A stretch of DNA of 64,000 nt from Thiohalobacter thiocyanaticus (GTDB lineage Bacteria; Pseudomonadota; Gammaproteobacteria; Thiohalobacterales; Thiohalobacteraceae): the NCBI RefSeq assembly GCF_002356355.1, contig NZ_AP018052.1, positions 2,902,501-2,966,500 of the forward strand, written 5' to 3'. A program made the position numbers and the translations under genes. A model generated the notes under the pieces. It was not told the DNA's origin, ran no database searches, and saw only the letters and a program-made list of their open reading frames with translations. Below are positions 29,277-37,195 of the stretch, in pieces. Positions within the stretch are counted from its first letter, which is position 1; every line of letters begins with the position of its first letter.

Positions 29277-29816
29277 ATGACCGCAAGCCGCAGCACAATC
29301 CGTCTTCGCAGCCTCGGCGCCCTCGCTGCGCTGGTACTGCTCGTCGGGTGTGCCGGCAGTGGTACCGACCAGCTTGCGCGGCAGGCTCAGGAAACCGCAC
29401 TTGGTCAGGGCCATAATCAGGTCATTGCCTGGCTGCCGCGTGACGCGGCCCAGAGCCCCACCGTGGCCCGTGCCCGGACACTGGTGGCCCTGGGCGAGGC
29501 CAAGCGCAGGACCGAGGCCGCCCTGTGCAGCGGCGAGTGGGTATTCAGCGGCGAGGTGGACGAGGCCGGCATGCCCGCCATGGCCACCGCGCCGGATTCG
29601 CTTGGCCGTTATGCCGCCTGGCATTACCGCATCGCCTGGAATCCCGGCCTGCCCGACTGCGGCAATGTCCGCCCGCAGGAATACTATCAGACCCTGAGCG
29701 CTCACCTGCCGGAATGGATGTTGGTGCAGAGTGGCACCCCGGTGGCGGTGTATCATCAGGGTGAGGCGATCTTCCGGCAGGGTGACGCCCCGATGATGGT
29801 GGCGTTGCAGGACTGA
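29277..29816 (+). CDS. Hypothetical lipoprotein
   Basis: The 179-residue product has a lipoprotein signal with lipobox LLVGC (C25). The mature part contains TALGQGHNQVIAWLPRDA-like helical sequence, two further cysteines (ALCSGEW, LPDCGNV) that could form a disulfide, and no domain that I recognise. AGGA lies upstream of the ATG at 29277. It converges with the BrkB-family gene across a 302-bp gap holding two large hairpins. Confidence 0.75.
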   Translation: MTASRSTIRLRSLGALAALVLLVGCAGSGTDQLARQAQETALGQGHNQVIAWLPRDAAQSPTVARARTLVALGEAKRRTEAALCSGEWVFSGEVDEAGMPAMATAPDSLGRYAAWHYRIAWNPGLPDCGNVRPQEYYQTLSAHLPEWMLVQSGTPVAVYHQGEAIFRQGDAPMMVALQD

Positions 29817-29861
29817 ACCGTGCCCCGCCCCGGACTGTGGCGCCAGCATCGCCGTGCCCGC

Positions 29862-29927
29862 GGCCGGAGCCCCCGTGAGGGCTTAGCGTGCACACCCCGC
29901 ACATGCGCCCTCACGGGGGCTCCGGCC
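29862..29927. repeat. Long perfect hairpin A with conserved 24-nt loop
   Basis: Bases 29862-29882 are the exact reverse complement of 29907-29927 (21 bp, GC-rich, containing GGAGCCCCCGTGAGGG). The loop, 29883-29906, reads on the minus strand GCATGTGCG, five variable bases, TGCACGCTAA. The same loop is found in hairpin B on the plus strand. It is 46 bp after the lipoprotein stop. Confidence 0.95.
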
Positions 29928-30015
29928 ACAGGCACTGGTTCGGCGGGTTGAAGCTGCCTGAACTCGAAGAACCCTCATGATCCCGTACAACAACCCGCTT
30001 CCCGCCGCACGCAAG

Positions 30016-30097
30016 TCAGCGTCGGGCGGGCGAGGCTTCCGGGCGCATGTGCGCAATCTGCACGCTAAGCCCGGAAGCCTCGCCCGCCCGGCGCTGA
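30016..30097. repeat. Long perfect hairpin B with the same 24-nt loop
   Basis: Bases 30023-30044 pair perfectly with 30069-30090 (22 bp, containing GGGCGAGGCTTCCGGG); TCAGCG and CGCTGA extend the stem to 29 bp with one G-U. The 24-nt loop (30045-30068) matches the loop of hairpin A, in opposite orientation, at 19 of 24 positions, while the stems are unrelated. It ends 21 bp before the BrkB-family stop. Confidence 0.95.
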
Positions 30098-30118
30098 TCC
30101 GCCCGGCAGACATACCGA

Positions 30119-31456
30119 TCAACGCGCAGGCTGCCTCTGCACCACCAGATCACGCAGGGTCATGCCATCCAGATGCGCGGCCTGCGCACCCTGCAGTTCC
30201 TCCATCAGGCCGTCCACCGCCTGCAACGCGGGCACCTGCCCCGGGCGCACGAAATGGCTCTCTCCCGCCTCCCGCACCCGGTTGAGCAGTTCATCCAGGC
30301 GGATGGTCTCGATATCCCGCGCGGGTACGTAGCCAACGATCTCACTCGCGGTCGCGACCAGGAAGCCCCGCTCGAGCAGCACCTCGAGCAGCTGGTTGAG
30401 CGGTTCGGCCGGCAGATTGAGGTGATCGCACAGCTGTGTCAGCGTCCAGGGCGGGCGATTGTGGAAGTGATTCTCACCGGCCAGGTACATCACCGTCAGC
30501 GCCAGCCGCTCCTTGAGCCGGTTGCTCAGCAGCAACCGCACCCGGTGCCGGGTCAGGTACTGGGGATTCTGGATATAGAACGCCAATTGCGCGCCCAGCA
30601 ACAGCACCAGCCAGTTGATGTAGAGCCAGATCAGCAGCATCACCAGAATGGCAAAGCTGGAGTAAATGGCGGCGTACTTGGTCGATGAGGCGATGAAGGA
30701 GGCAAAGACCCAGCCGGTGGTCTGCCACAGAAAGCCCGCCAGCAGGGCGGCGATCGCCGCCGCGCCGAAGCGCACCCGCACATTGGGGATGAATATATAT
30801 ATGAAGGTGAAGGCGACCCAGATCAGCACATAGGGCACCAGCTTGGTGGCCAGGACGATCAGGGTACCGAAGGGCTCGATCGCCATCAGCTGCTGCATCA
30901 GCCCGGTGTTCATGACCGAGGCGGTCATGCCCAAAGCACTGATGATCAGCAACGGGCCGATCAGTATTACGCTGAGGTAATTGCTGAACCGCTGGGCGAA
31001 CGGCCGCAGCTGCTCAACCCGCCATACAAAATTGAACGAGCCCTCAATTTTTTTCAGCAAAGACAATACGGTATAAACCAGGAGCAGGAGGCCGATGCCG
31101 CCCAGCACACCGCCCTTGACGTTATCGACGAAGGTCATGATCTGGGCGGCAACCTCGCTGCCCTTGGGCCCGAGCGGTTCCAGAAAGCCGTACAGCAGGG
31201 GCTCGATCTGCTTGTGGACACCGAAGCCCTTCAGCACGGAGAAACTGACCGCGAGCAGCGGCACCAGTGACAGCAGGGTGGTGTAGACCAGGCTCATCGC
31301 CCGCAGTGTCAGATCCCCGGAGAGGAAGTCGCGCACCATGACATAGAGCAGGCGCAGACTGCGTATCAGGATCCGTCGAAGCGGTGACAGCGAACGCAGA
31401 TCATCCTCCCACACGAGTCCGTTAAGCCGGGTTATGACTTCGTTCAACTGATACAT
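30119..31456 (-). CDS. YihY/BrkB family inner-membrane protein
   Basis: Polytopic membrane protein of 445 residues in the YihY (formerly RNase BN) / BrkB family, function unresolved. A membrane domain of about six segments covers residues 20-300 (RAMSLVYTTLLSLVPLLAVSF, FIASSTKYAAIYSSFAILVML), followed by a cytoplasmic winged-helix-like C-terminal domain (WTLTQLCDHLNLPAEPLNQLL) of about 130 residues found in the longer members. The start at 31456 (MYQLNEVITRL) has GAGG upstream; the longer ORF to 31657 runs through non-coding-looking sequence. Confidence 0.9.
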   Translation of the reverse strand: MYQLNEVITRLNGLVWEDDLRSLSPLRRILIRSLRLLYVMVRDFLSGDLTLRAMSLVYTTLLSLVPLLAVSFSVLKGFGVHKQIEPLLYGFLEPLGPKGSEVAAQIMTFVDNVKGGVLGGIGLLLLVYTVLSLLKKIEGSFNFVWRVEQLRPFAQRFSNYLSVILIGPLLIISALGMTASVMNTGLMQQLMAIEPFGTLIVLATKLVPYVLIWVAFTFIYIFIPNVRVRFGAAAIAALLAGFLWQTTGWVFASFIASSTKYAAIYSSFAILVMLLIWLYINWLVLLLGAQLAFYIQNPQYLTRHRVRLLLSNRLKERLALTVMYLAGENHFHNRPPWTLTQLCDHLNLPAEPLNQLLEVLLERGFLVATASEIVGYVPARDIETIRLDELLNRVREAGESHFVRPGQVPALQAVDGLMEELQGAQAAHLDGMTLRDLVVQRQPAR

Positions 31457-31970
31457 GACAGCCTCATTGGTTGATCGATACCGCGCTGACAATGCCTCGC
31501 CTCCAAGTCTAGCGCACATGCATGCGATAGGCTTCCCGCATGCCGCTGATGCAACAAGCACCCCAAAATCCCGGCAATTTTTGCCGACACAGAACGGCTC
31601 TCCCTGCACCCTCGCACAGGGCTGTAAACGGCCATACCCAAGCCTGTGCCACGACACACCTCAACCCCGGCAATAGCAAAGCTCATTCCTGCACCCTGTT
31701 GCACACGAATCGACAACAGATCGCTTTCAGACTGTATATATAGTGTTTTGCGCATATCAATCGCATCTTCGCACATCGGGACAGACACTCGCGCGGCTTT
31801 GGTTTCATCGCCGCAGCCGCAACTGCAGCGTCCATGCAGGCCAGTCAGAAGTTATCACACACTAGTGCAGTTCAATATCATTTTCCGGCGCTAATCTTTT
31901 ATTTTTCGTTAAAGTTTTTATAATCAATAGCCGTTATGTTGCGCGAACCATTAAACAGGAGGGTTTCCTC
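31457..31970. promoter_or_regulatory. Divergent intergenic region with two promoter candidates
   Basis: No gene seen in these 514 bases. On the minus strand TTGATA (31755-31760) and TATACA (31733-31738), 16 bp apart, make a sigma-70-type promoter for the YihY gene, though it implies a leader of over 250 nt. On the plus strand TATAAT at 31919-31924, in an AT-rich patch, is a likely -10 for the lysine-rich gene at 31971. Confidence 0.4.
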
Positions 31971-32366
31971 ATGGCAGTGAGAAAGAAAACCACGAAACGT
32001 AAGACGACAGCCAGGAAGAAGGCAGCCGTCAAGCGCAAGACAACGGCACGCAAGACAACAGCTCGCAAGACCACGGCACGCAAGACCACAGCTCGCAAGA
32101 AAGTCGCCAAGAAGAAGGCGAAGAAGAAGGTAGCCAAGAAGCGGCCGACCAAGAAGAAGGTCGCCAAGAAGAAGGCGAAGAAGAAAGTCGCCAAGAAACG
32201 GCCGACCAAGAAGAAGGTCGCCAAGAAGAAGGCGAAGAAGAAAGTCGCCAAGAAGCGACCGACCAAGAAGAAGGTCGCCAAGAAGAAGGCGAAGAAGAAA
32301 GTCGCCAAGAAACGGCCGACCAAGAAGAAGGTCGCCAAGCGCCGCACCACCAAGCGGCGGCGGTAA
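31971..32366 (+). CDS. AlgP/histone-H1-like lysine-rich DNA-binding protein
   Basis: Very basic, low-complexity 131-residue protein made almost only of K, A, T, R and V. Residues 22-41 repeat KTTAR; residues 43-114 hold four copies of an 18-residue unit, [18 protein letters not shown]. Such KxAK proteins resemble eukaryotic histone H1 tails and Pseudomonas AlgP and are thought to bind DNA non-specifically. GGAGG lies ahead of the ATG and a clear terminator follows, so it is a single-gene unit. The repeat count is likely to vary between strains. The lysine/leucine-like antisense ORFs here are shadows. Confidence 0.9.
   Translation: MAVRKKTTKRKTTARKKAAVKRKTTARKTTARKTTARKTTARKKVAKKKAKKKVAKKRPTKKKVAKKKAKKKVAKKRPTKKKVAKKKAKKKVAKKRPTKKKVAKKKAKKKVAKKRPTKKKVAKRRTTKRRR
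32097..32312 (+). repeat. Four 54-bp tandem repeats in the lysine-rich gene
   Basis: Four consecutive in-frame 54-bp units (32097, 32151, 32205, 32259) encode the 18-residue motif. Copies differ only at synonymous positions such as GTA/GTC and CGG/CGA, alternating between copies. A partial fifth unit follows. Confidence 0.92.
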
Positions 32367-32388
32367 CACCGGCGGCTTCAACGCTGAA

Positions 32389-32416
32389 AAAAGGCCCGCG
32401 CAAGCGGGCCTTTTCT
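32389..32416 (+). terminator. Rho-independent terminator of the lysine-rich gene
   Basis: AAAAGGCCCGC (32389-32399) pairs with GCGGGCCTTTT (32404-32414) around GCAA. The A and T runs on both sides let it also serve the converging lipoprotein gene. Confidence 0.93.
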
Positions 32417-32433
32417 ATTACAAAAACAATAAG

Positions 32434-32919
32434 TTAATCTGACTCCTGCAGAAGGATGACCGGCGCCAGGAGCCGGCGCAGTTCAGTCCTCCCGATATAG
32501 CTCCGTTCATCATAGCCGTGCGCCCAGATCTCGCACTCCAGCGCCTGCAGCGGATGCTGACCGGCTTCCAGCTGGATGAGGGTGTGATAGTTGATCACCC
32601 CCCGCTCCCATACGCCGAAGTCAGTCGAACGTTGCACATTTGCAACAACCAGTTCGGTACCTGCCTCGATCGGTGGCAGGGTCTGTCCCGGCATACGCGC
32701 CACCAGCGAACAATGGTGCTCCCACACGGTGTAATCGCGCGCGCCGCCCGCTTCGCCATGCTGGATGTAGAGTCGACTGCCGTCGTCCGGCAGGTCCAGT
32801 CTCTGTTCGATCCGCAGCCGTTCGCCCGGCTCGAGCGGCAGCGGCACCGCCGTGTAGGAATCCATGTAGGCACAGCCTGCCAGCAGAAAGACGGCAAACA
32901 TCAGTGTGAGTCGCGGCAT
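32434..32919 (-). CDS. Hypothetical lipoprotein
   Basis: The 161-residue product has a lipoprotein signal with lipobox LLAGC (C16) and then a beta-rich mature domain containing YTAVPLPLEPGERLRIEQRL and GRTELRRLLAPVIL. I do not recognise a family. The start at 32919 (MPRLTLMF) overlaps the stop of the upstream peptidase gene by one base (TGATG), so the two form an operon. Shares no obvious link with the lysine-rich gene it converges with. Confidence 0.78.
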   Translation of the reverse strand: MPRLTLMFAVFLLAGCAYMDSYTAVPLPLEPGERLRIEQRLDLPDDGSRLYIQHGEAGGARDYTVWEHHCSLVARMPGQTLPPIEAGTELVVANVQRSTDFGVWERGVINYHTLIQLEAGQHPLQALECEIWAHGYDERSYIGRTELRRLLAPVILLQESD

Positions 32920-34082
32920 CAGTTCCACTCCTTCAACAGGACATCATATCCCTTACGGTTGCGCTGCAGACGCCGCCGCACCCCGCGCCAGGGATCCTGC
33001 CAGGGCAGGTTGCGGCGCATCAGCGCCTGACACAGACGGCGCATGCCCGTCACATCCTGGAGATTGACGAACTCGGGCGCCGGTCCGCGCGGCCGCGGAC
33101 AGTCTGCACCACCCTCATAGCCTTCATTATGATAGTTGCCCAGAGGCACCGTCAGGCCCACGGTGGGCAGACCGAAGGCCGTGGCCGCCGTCGCCTCGCA
33201 GGCCCCGCCGTCCATGATACGGCGTTGGTAACCGTCCCTGAGCGTGCGCGCCGCCAGTTCGTCCAGCAGCTGCATGGCATCGGCCTCGAATACCGTGCGT
33301 CTGTCACCGAGTCGCACGACCGGTCCCCGGCCGATGCGCGCTCCCGGCAGGGTGCGCGAGGCTTCCAGACTGACGCAGACCAGCGGCCGCCGGCGCGCCT
33401 CCAGCCAGCCCAGTTCGAAGTGCGCCACCGCGCCGACGAAGCCGACCTCTTCGGCCCGTGTGAGCAGGCCGAGAAAGGGCCGTTCACCGGCGCGTTGCAG
33501 GCGCACGGCCGTCTCGAGTATGCAGTGCACGCCCACCAGGTCGTCGGCGGCCTTGGTATAGACGCGTGCACCGCTGCGCCACACCGGCTTGCGGAAGGCG
33601 AAGCCGCCGAACAGCCTCCGGGCGGGCACGTTGCGACTGAGCTTACCTTCCAGACGCACCCGGGCGCGGGTGATACAGTAGCCCTTCTCATGCAGTTCCA
33701 CGGCCTGCAGCCGCCCCGTCCCCACATAGCCCTGCGCGTCGGCGAGCCACATCCGGGCATTGCGCAGGTGCCTCACCGGCGACCCGCCATGCCAGACGAT
33801 CTCCAGGCTGCCGTCATCGTGCCAGCGACGGCCGTGAAAGCCGGGGTGGTCCATGTGGGCGATGTACAGCCGCACCGGCTCGTCCGCGCGCTGTCGCAGC
33901 AGACGGCGATAGGCGATGGGTGAATCCACCCCGATGACCAGATTGCCATGCGGATCGGTGAAATGCGCCACGCCGGCCTGTTGCAGGCGTTCAACGGCAT
34001 GGGCATGAACGGCCTGTTCCCGAAACGGCGCCGTCGGAATGCTTAACAGATCGAACAGACGTTGGCGTTCCTGCTGCTGCAT
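32919..34082 (-). CDS. M42-like metallo-aminopeptidase (M20/M42 fold)
   Basis: Predicted zinc-dependent aminopeptidase or deacylase of 387 residues. Metal and catalytic positions can be followed: H76 and D78 in IAHMDHPGF, the bridging Asp in TKAADDLVG, the catalytic Glu pair in LTRAEEVGFVGA, SLEAS, and a late His in PLGNYHNEGYEGG. This order fits clan MH, closest to M42 enzymes, though the first and fourth motifs are diverged, so substrate prediction is weak. Coupled to the downstream lipoprotein gene and divergent from the glycosyltransferase gene. Confidence 0.78.
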   Translation of the reverse strand: MQQQERQRLFDLLSIPTAPFREQAVHAHAVERLQQAGVAHFTDPHGNLVIGVDSPIAYRRLLRQRADEPVRLYIAHMDHPGFHGRRWHDDGSLEIVWHGGSPVRHLRNARMWLADAQGYVGTGRLQAVELHEKGYCITRARVRLEGKLSRNVPARRLFGGFAFRKPVWRSGARVYTKAADDLVGVHCILETAVRLQRAGERPFLGLLTRAEEVGFVGAVAHFELGWLEARRRPLVCVSLEASRTLPGARIGRGPVVRLGDRRTVFEADAMQLLDELAARTLRDGYQRRIMDGGACEATAATAFGLPTVGLTVPLGNYHNEGYEGGADCPRPRGPAPEFVNLQDVTGMRRLCQALMRRNLPWQDPWRGVRRRLQRNRKGYDVLLKEWN

Positions 34083-34177
34083 GTGACTCCCCGTTGACTG
34101 ATGAAAGGCGTGCCGGCACCGCTTCCGGTATCATTGCCCGACCGGAGCCAGCACCCGCACCTGTTCCTGACCGCCTC

Positions 34178-35188
34178 ATGCCCCGCATCAGCATCCTTCT
34201 GCCCGTACGCAACGGCGCCGCCACCCTGCCCGAGGCACTGGACTCGATCGCCGGTCAGAGTTGCACCGATTACGAGGTGATCGCGGTCAATGACGCCTCG
34301 GATGATGCCACAGTCGACATTCTGCAACAGTACCGGGCGCAGGATACGCGTCTGCGCCTGCTCGAAAATCCCGAACCCGGGCTGGTCAACGCCCTGAACC
34401 TGGGTCTGGAACAGGCGCGCGGCGAACTGATTGCGCGCATGGACGCCGACGACCGCATGCACCCGCAGCGGCTGCAGTGTCAGCGTGACTGGCTGCAGGC
34501 CCATCCCGGCCATGACGTGGTGGGCTGCCGCGTGGATCTGTTTCCCGCCGAGGCGGTGCGCAACGGCATGCGCCATTATGTCGACTGGCTCAACCGCTGC
34601 CTGACTCCGACCCAGATCCACCAGGACATCTACCTGGAATCGCCCCTGGCCCACCCCTCGGTGATGTTCCGCCGCCGTGCCGTGCTGGCACACGGCGGCT
34701 ACCGCAACGGCGACTTCCCGGAGGACTATGAGCTCTGGCTGCGTCTGCATCAACAGGGCGTGCGCTTCGGCAAGGTGGACCTGTCACTGCTGGACTGGCG
34801 CGAGCGGCCGGACCGGGTCTCGCGCTGCGACCCGCGCTGCTCGCGCGCGGCCTTCGACCGGATCCGCGCCCGTTACCTGAGCCGCGACCCGCTGCTGCAC
34901 CAGGGCCGGCCGCTGGCCATCTGGGGTGCCGGGCGCAAGACCCGGCGCCGGGTCCGGCCGCTGCTGGAACTGGGCCACCGTCCGGATGCCTGGATCGACA
35001 TCGATCCGCGCAAGCTGGGCCAGTGCCTGGATGGCGTACCCGTCGTGGCGCCGCCGTGGCTGCTGGCGCAGCCGGTCAGGCCGGTCGTCCTGATCTATAT
35101 CGCCAGTCACGGCGCCCGCGAGGAGATCGCCGCCTGGTTGCAGGGGCACGATCTGCGGCCGGGGCGGGATTATTATCAGGTAGGGTAG
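34178..35188 (+). CDS. Family 2 glycosyltransferase with C-terminal Rossmann-like domain
   Basis: GT-A fold transferase of 336 residues. The N-terminal domain (about 1-220) has ISILLPVRNGAATLPEALDS, the DxD-type ARMDADDRMHPQRL for nucleotide-sugar and metal, and DFPEDYELWLRL. The last 100 residues begin IWGAGRKTRRRVRPLLE and continue DAWIDIDPRK, which looks like a dinucleotide- or nucleotide-binding Rossmann segment, an unusual fusion partner. The ATG at 34178 begins the conserved core; no better site is upstream. No polysaccharide cluster is nearby, so the acceptor is unknown. Confidence 0.87.
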   Translation: MPRISILLPVRNGAATLPEALDSIAGQSCTDYEVIAVNDASDDATVDILQQYRAQDTRLRLLENPEPGLVNALNLGLEQARGELIARMDADDRMHPQRLQCQRDWLQAHPGHDVVGCRVDLFPAEAVRNGMRHYVDWLNRCLTPTQIHQDIYLESPLAHPSVMFRRRAVLAHGGYRNGDFPEDYELWLRLHQQGVRFGKVDLSLLDWRERPDRVSRCDPRCSRAAFDRIRARYLSRDPLLHQGRPLAIWGAGRKTRRRVRPLLELGHRPDAWIDIDPRKLGQCLDGVPVVAPPWLLAQPVRPVVLIYIASHGAREEIAAWLQGHDLRPGRDYYQVG

Positions 35189-35268
35189 CGCCCGGAATGG
35201 CTAAAGCCTTTCCGGCTTGCGGCCGATTCTCCCATGAAACCGCGGTTTTAACGTCACAGGGAAGACCT

Positions 35269-36570
35269 ATGTCCGAGGAAAACACAGCGGCCGGAACCCA
35301 GGTACTGGTCGTGGATGACTCGCGTGTCATCCGCGTCGCCGCCAGGAAGATTCTCAAACAGGAGTTCGAGGTGCTCGAGGCCGGCGACGGCGAGGCCGCC
35401 TGGGATGCGCTGCAGCAGAACCCGGGTATCGCCCTGGTCATCTCCGACCTGTCCATGCCCTATCTCAACGGCATGGGCCTGCTCAAGCGCATCCGCGAGG
35501 CCGAGGACAAGCGCCTGGCCAACCTGCCGGTGATCATCGTCACCGGCGCCGAGGACGACGAGGACGCCAAGTCCTCCGCCTTCGCCGCCGGCGCCAGCGA
35601 TTTCCTGAGCAAGCCCTTCGACTCGGTGCAGCTGCTGGCCCATACCCGGTCCCACATCAAACTGGCCACGACCGAGACCCGATTGGAGCAGACCGCCACG
35701 GCCATCGAGACCGAACCCACCGTGGACCTGCTCACCGGCCTGCTCAACCAGCGCAGCTTCACCGATCGCGGCCACCAGGAACTGGCCTACGCCATCCGCC
35801 ACCGCAGCGAACTGGGGCTGGTATTCATCGACGTGGACGCCTTCGACGAGGCCTTCATCAAATACGGCAAACCGGCCGGGGAGGCCATCCTCAAGATCTT
35901 CACCCGGATCATCCAGGACAGCATCCGCGCCGAGGACACCGCCGGCCGCGTCGGCCTGGCCCGCTTCGGCCTGGTGCTGCCTTCGGCCAACGCGGTGGGG
36001 GCGCGCAAGCTGGCCGTGCGCATCTGCACCCAGATCGCCTCGCGTACCTTCAAGATCGGCAACGACACCCTCAGACTCACCGCCAGCGCCGGGGTGATCA
36101 CGCCGCTTATCCGGCGTGACACCCGCTTCGAGGAACTGCTGGAACAGGCCCAGCGCCTGCTGGGCCGCGCCCAGCACAGCGGCGGCAACCGGGTGCTGTT
36201 CGACCAGGGCACCGCCGCGGCGGACGAACGCGAAGCCGTGGTCGCAGAAGCCGGGGACGATACCGCCGGGGACGAGGCCGCTGCGCAATCGGAAACCCCG
36301 CCGGCGAGCACCGCCGAACACCCGCCGGCAATGGCGGCACCCGAGCCGGAACCGCAACCCGAACCCGCAACCGAACCGGAACCGGCCCCGACCCTGGAGC
36401 AGGCGCTGCAACGGCTCCGGCACAGCGGCGAAGCCGCCGTCGCCCCCCACCTGCCGGGACTGATCCGGGAACTCCTGCCACTGCTGGAGGCCTGGCAGCG
36501 CCGCCAGGACGGCAGTCTCGACGAGGCACTCGAGCGAATCCGCGCCAGCCTCGACACCTCGGACCCCTGA
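35269..36570 (+). CDS. Response regulator with degenerate GGDEF domain
   Basis: Receiver-GGDEF protein of 433 residues. The receiver domain (10-130) has VLVVDDSR, phospho-acceptor D60 in VISDLSMPY, T in IIVTGAED and K in LSKPFDS, so it should be phosphorylated. The second domain (165-320) follows the diguanylate cyclase fold (LLTGLLNQRSF, VFIDVDAFDEAF) but the signature is GLARF at 229-233 instead of GGDEF, so cyclase activity is very unlikely. A long acidic Pro/Glu linker and a short helical tail follow. ATG at 35269. It stands between the glycosyltransferase gene and fabA; no partner kinase is nearby. Confidence 0.9.
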   Translation: MSEENTAAGTQVLVVDDSRVIRVAARKILKQEFEVLEAGDGEAAWDALQQNPGIALVISDLSMPYLNGMGLLKRIREAEDKRLANLPVIIVTGAEDDEDAKSSAFAAGASDFLSKPFDSVQLLAHTRSHIKLATTETRLEQTATAIETEPTVDLLTGLLNQRSFTDRGHQELAYAIRHRSELGLVFIDVDAFDEAFIKYGKPAGEAILKIFTRIIQDSIRAEDTAGRVGLARFGLVLPSANAVGARKLAVRICTQIASRTFKIGNDTLRLTASAGVITPLIRRDTRFEELLEQAQRLLGRAQHSGGNRVLFDQGTAAADEREAVVAEAGDDTAGDEAAAQSETPPASTAEHPPAMAAPEPEPQPEPATEPEPAPTLEQALQRLRHSGEAAVAPHLPGLIRELLPLLEAWQRRQDGSLDEALERIRASLDTSDP

Positions 36571-36659
36571 CCCCCGAGCCCCGATCCCTGGCAGCGTGAG
36601 TCCGCCCGCCGGCTGGGGTACAATAGCGCGCTTTGTGGACAACCCGCACGAGCGCCCCG

Positions 36660-37190
36660 ATGAGTACAAGCGAGACCCCCCGCCAGGACAGCTTCAGCTA
36701 CGAGGATCTGATCCGCTGCGGCCATGGCGAACTGTTCGGTCCCGGCAACGCCCAGCTGCCGCTGCCGCCCATGCTGATGTTCGACCGCATCACCCGCATC
36801 AGCGACACCGGCGGCGCCCATGATCGGGGCGAGATCCGGGCCGAGCTCGATATCCGGCCGGACCTGTGGTTCTTCGGCTGCCATTTCGAGGGCGACCCGG
36901 TCATGCCCGGCTGCCTGGGCCTGGATGCCATGTGGCAGCTCATCGGCTTCTTCCTCGGCTGGAGCGGCGGTCCGGGCCGCGGGCGCGCCCTGGGCAGCGG
37001 CGAGGTCAAGTTCAGCGGCCAGGTCACGCCGAAGAATTCCCTGGTCAGATACCAGATCGACATCAAGCGTATCATCAAGCGGCGCTTGTTCATGGGCATC
37101 GCCGATGCCACCATGTACGTCGACGACCGCGCGATCTATCAGGCCAACGATCTGCGGGTCGGTTTGTTCACATCAACGGAAGGGTTTTGA
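36660..37190 (+). CDS. fabA: 3-hydroxydecanoyl-ACP dehydratase/isomerase
   Basis: Dehydrates 3-hydroxydecanoyl-ACP and isomerises the product to the cis-3 form, the branch point for unsaturated fatty acids. The 176-residue product has the hot-dog catalytic pair H75 ([13 protein letters not shown]) and D89 (LGLDAMWQ). TACAAT at 36619-36624 gives a likely -10. fabB starts 5 bp after its stop, so the pair is one operon, the classic gammaproteobacterial anaerobic unsaturated fatty acid system, in which FadR or FabR often acts; no clear site is visible here. Confidence 0.96.
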   Translation: MSTSETPRQDSFSYEDLIRCGHGELFGPGNAQLPLPPMLMFDRITRISDTGGAHDRGEIRAELDIRPDLWFFGCHFEGDPVMPGCLGLDAMWQLIGFFLGWSGGPGRGRALGSGEVKFSGQVTPKNSLVRYQIDIKRIIKRRLFMGIADATMYVDDRAIYQANDLRVGLFTSTEGF

Positions 37191-37195
37191 AGGTT

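Noticed and set aside
32097-32312. Possible CRISPR-like or satellite array
   Set aside because: The 54-bp units are contiguous with no spacers and are in frame with a lysine-rich protein.
35269-36570. Active diguanylate cyclase
   Set aside because: The GGDEF signature is GLARF, without the metal- and substrate-binding Asp/Glu.
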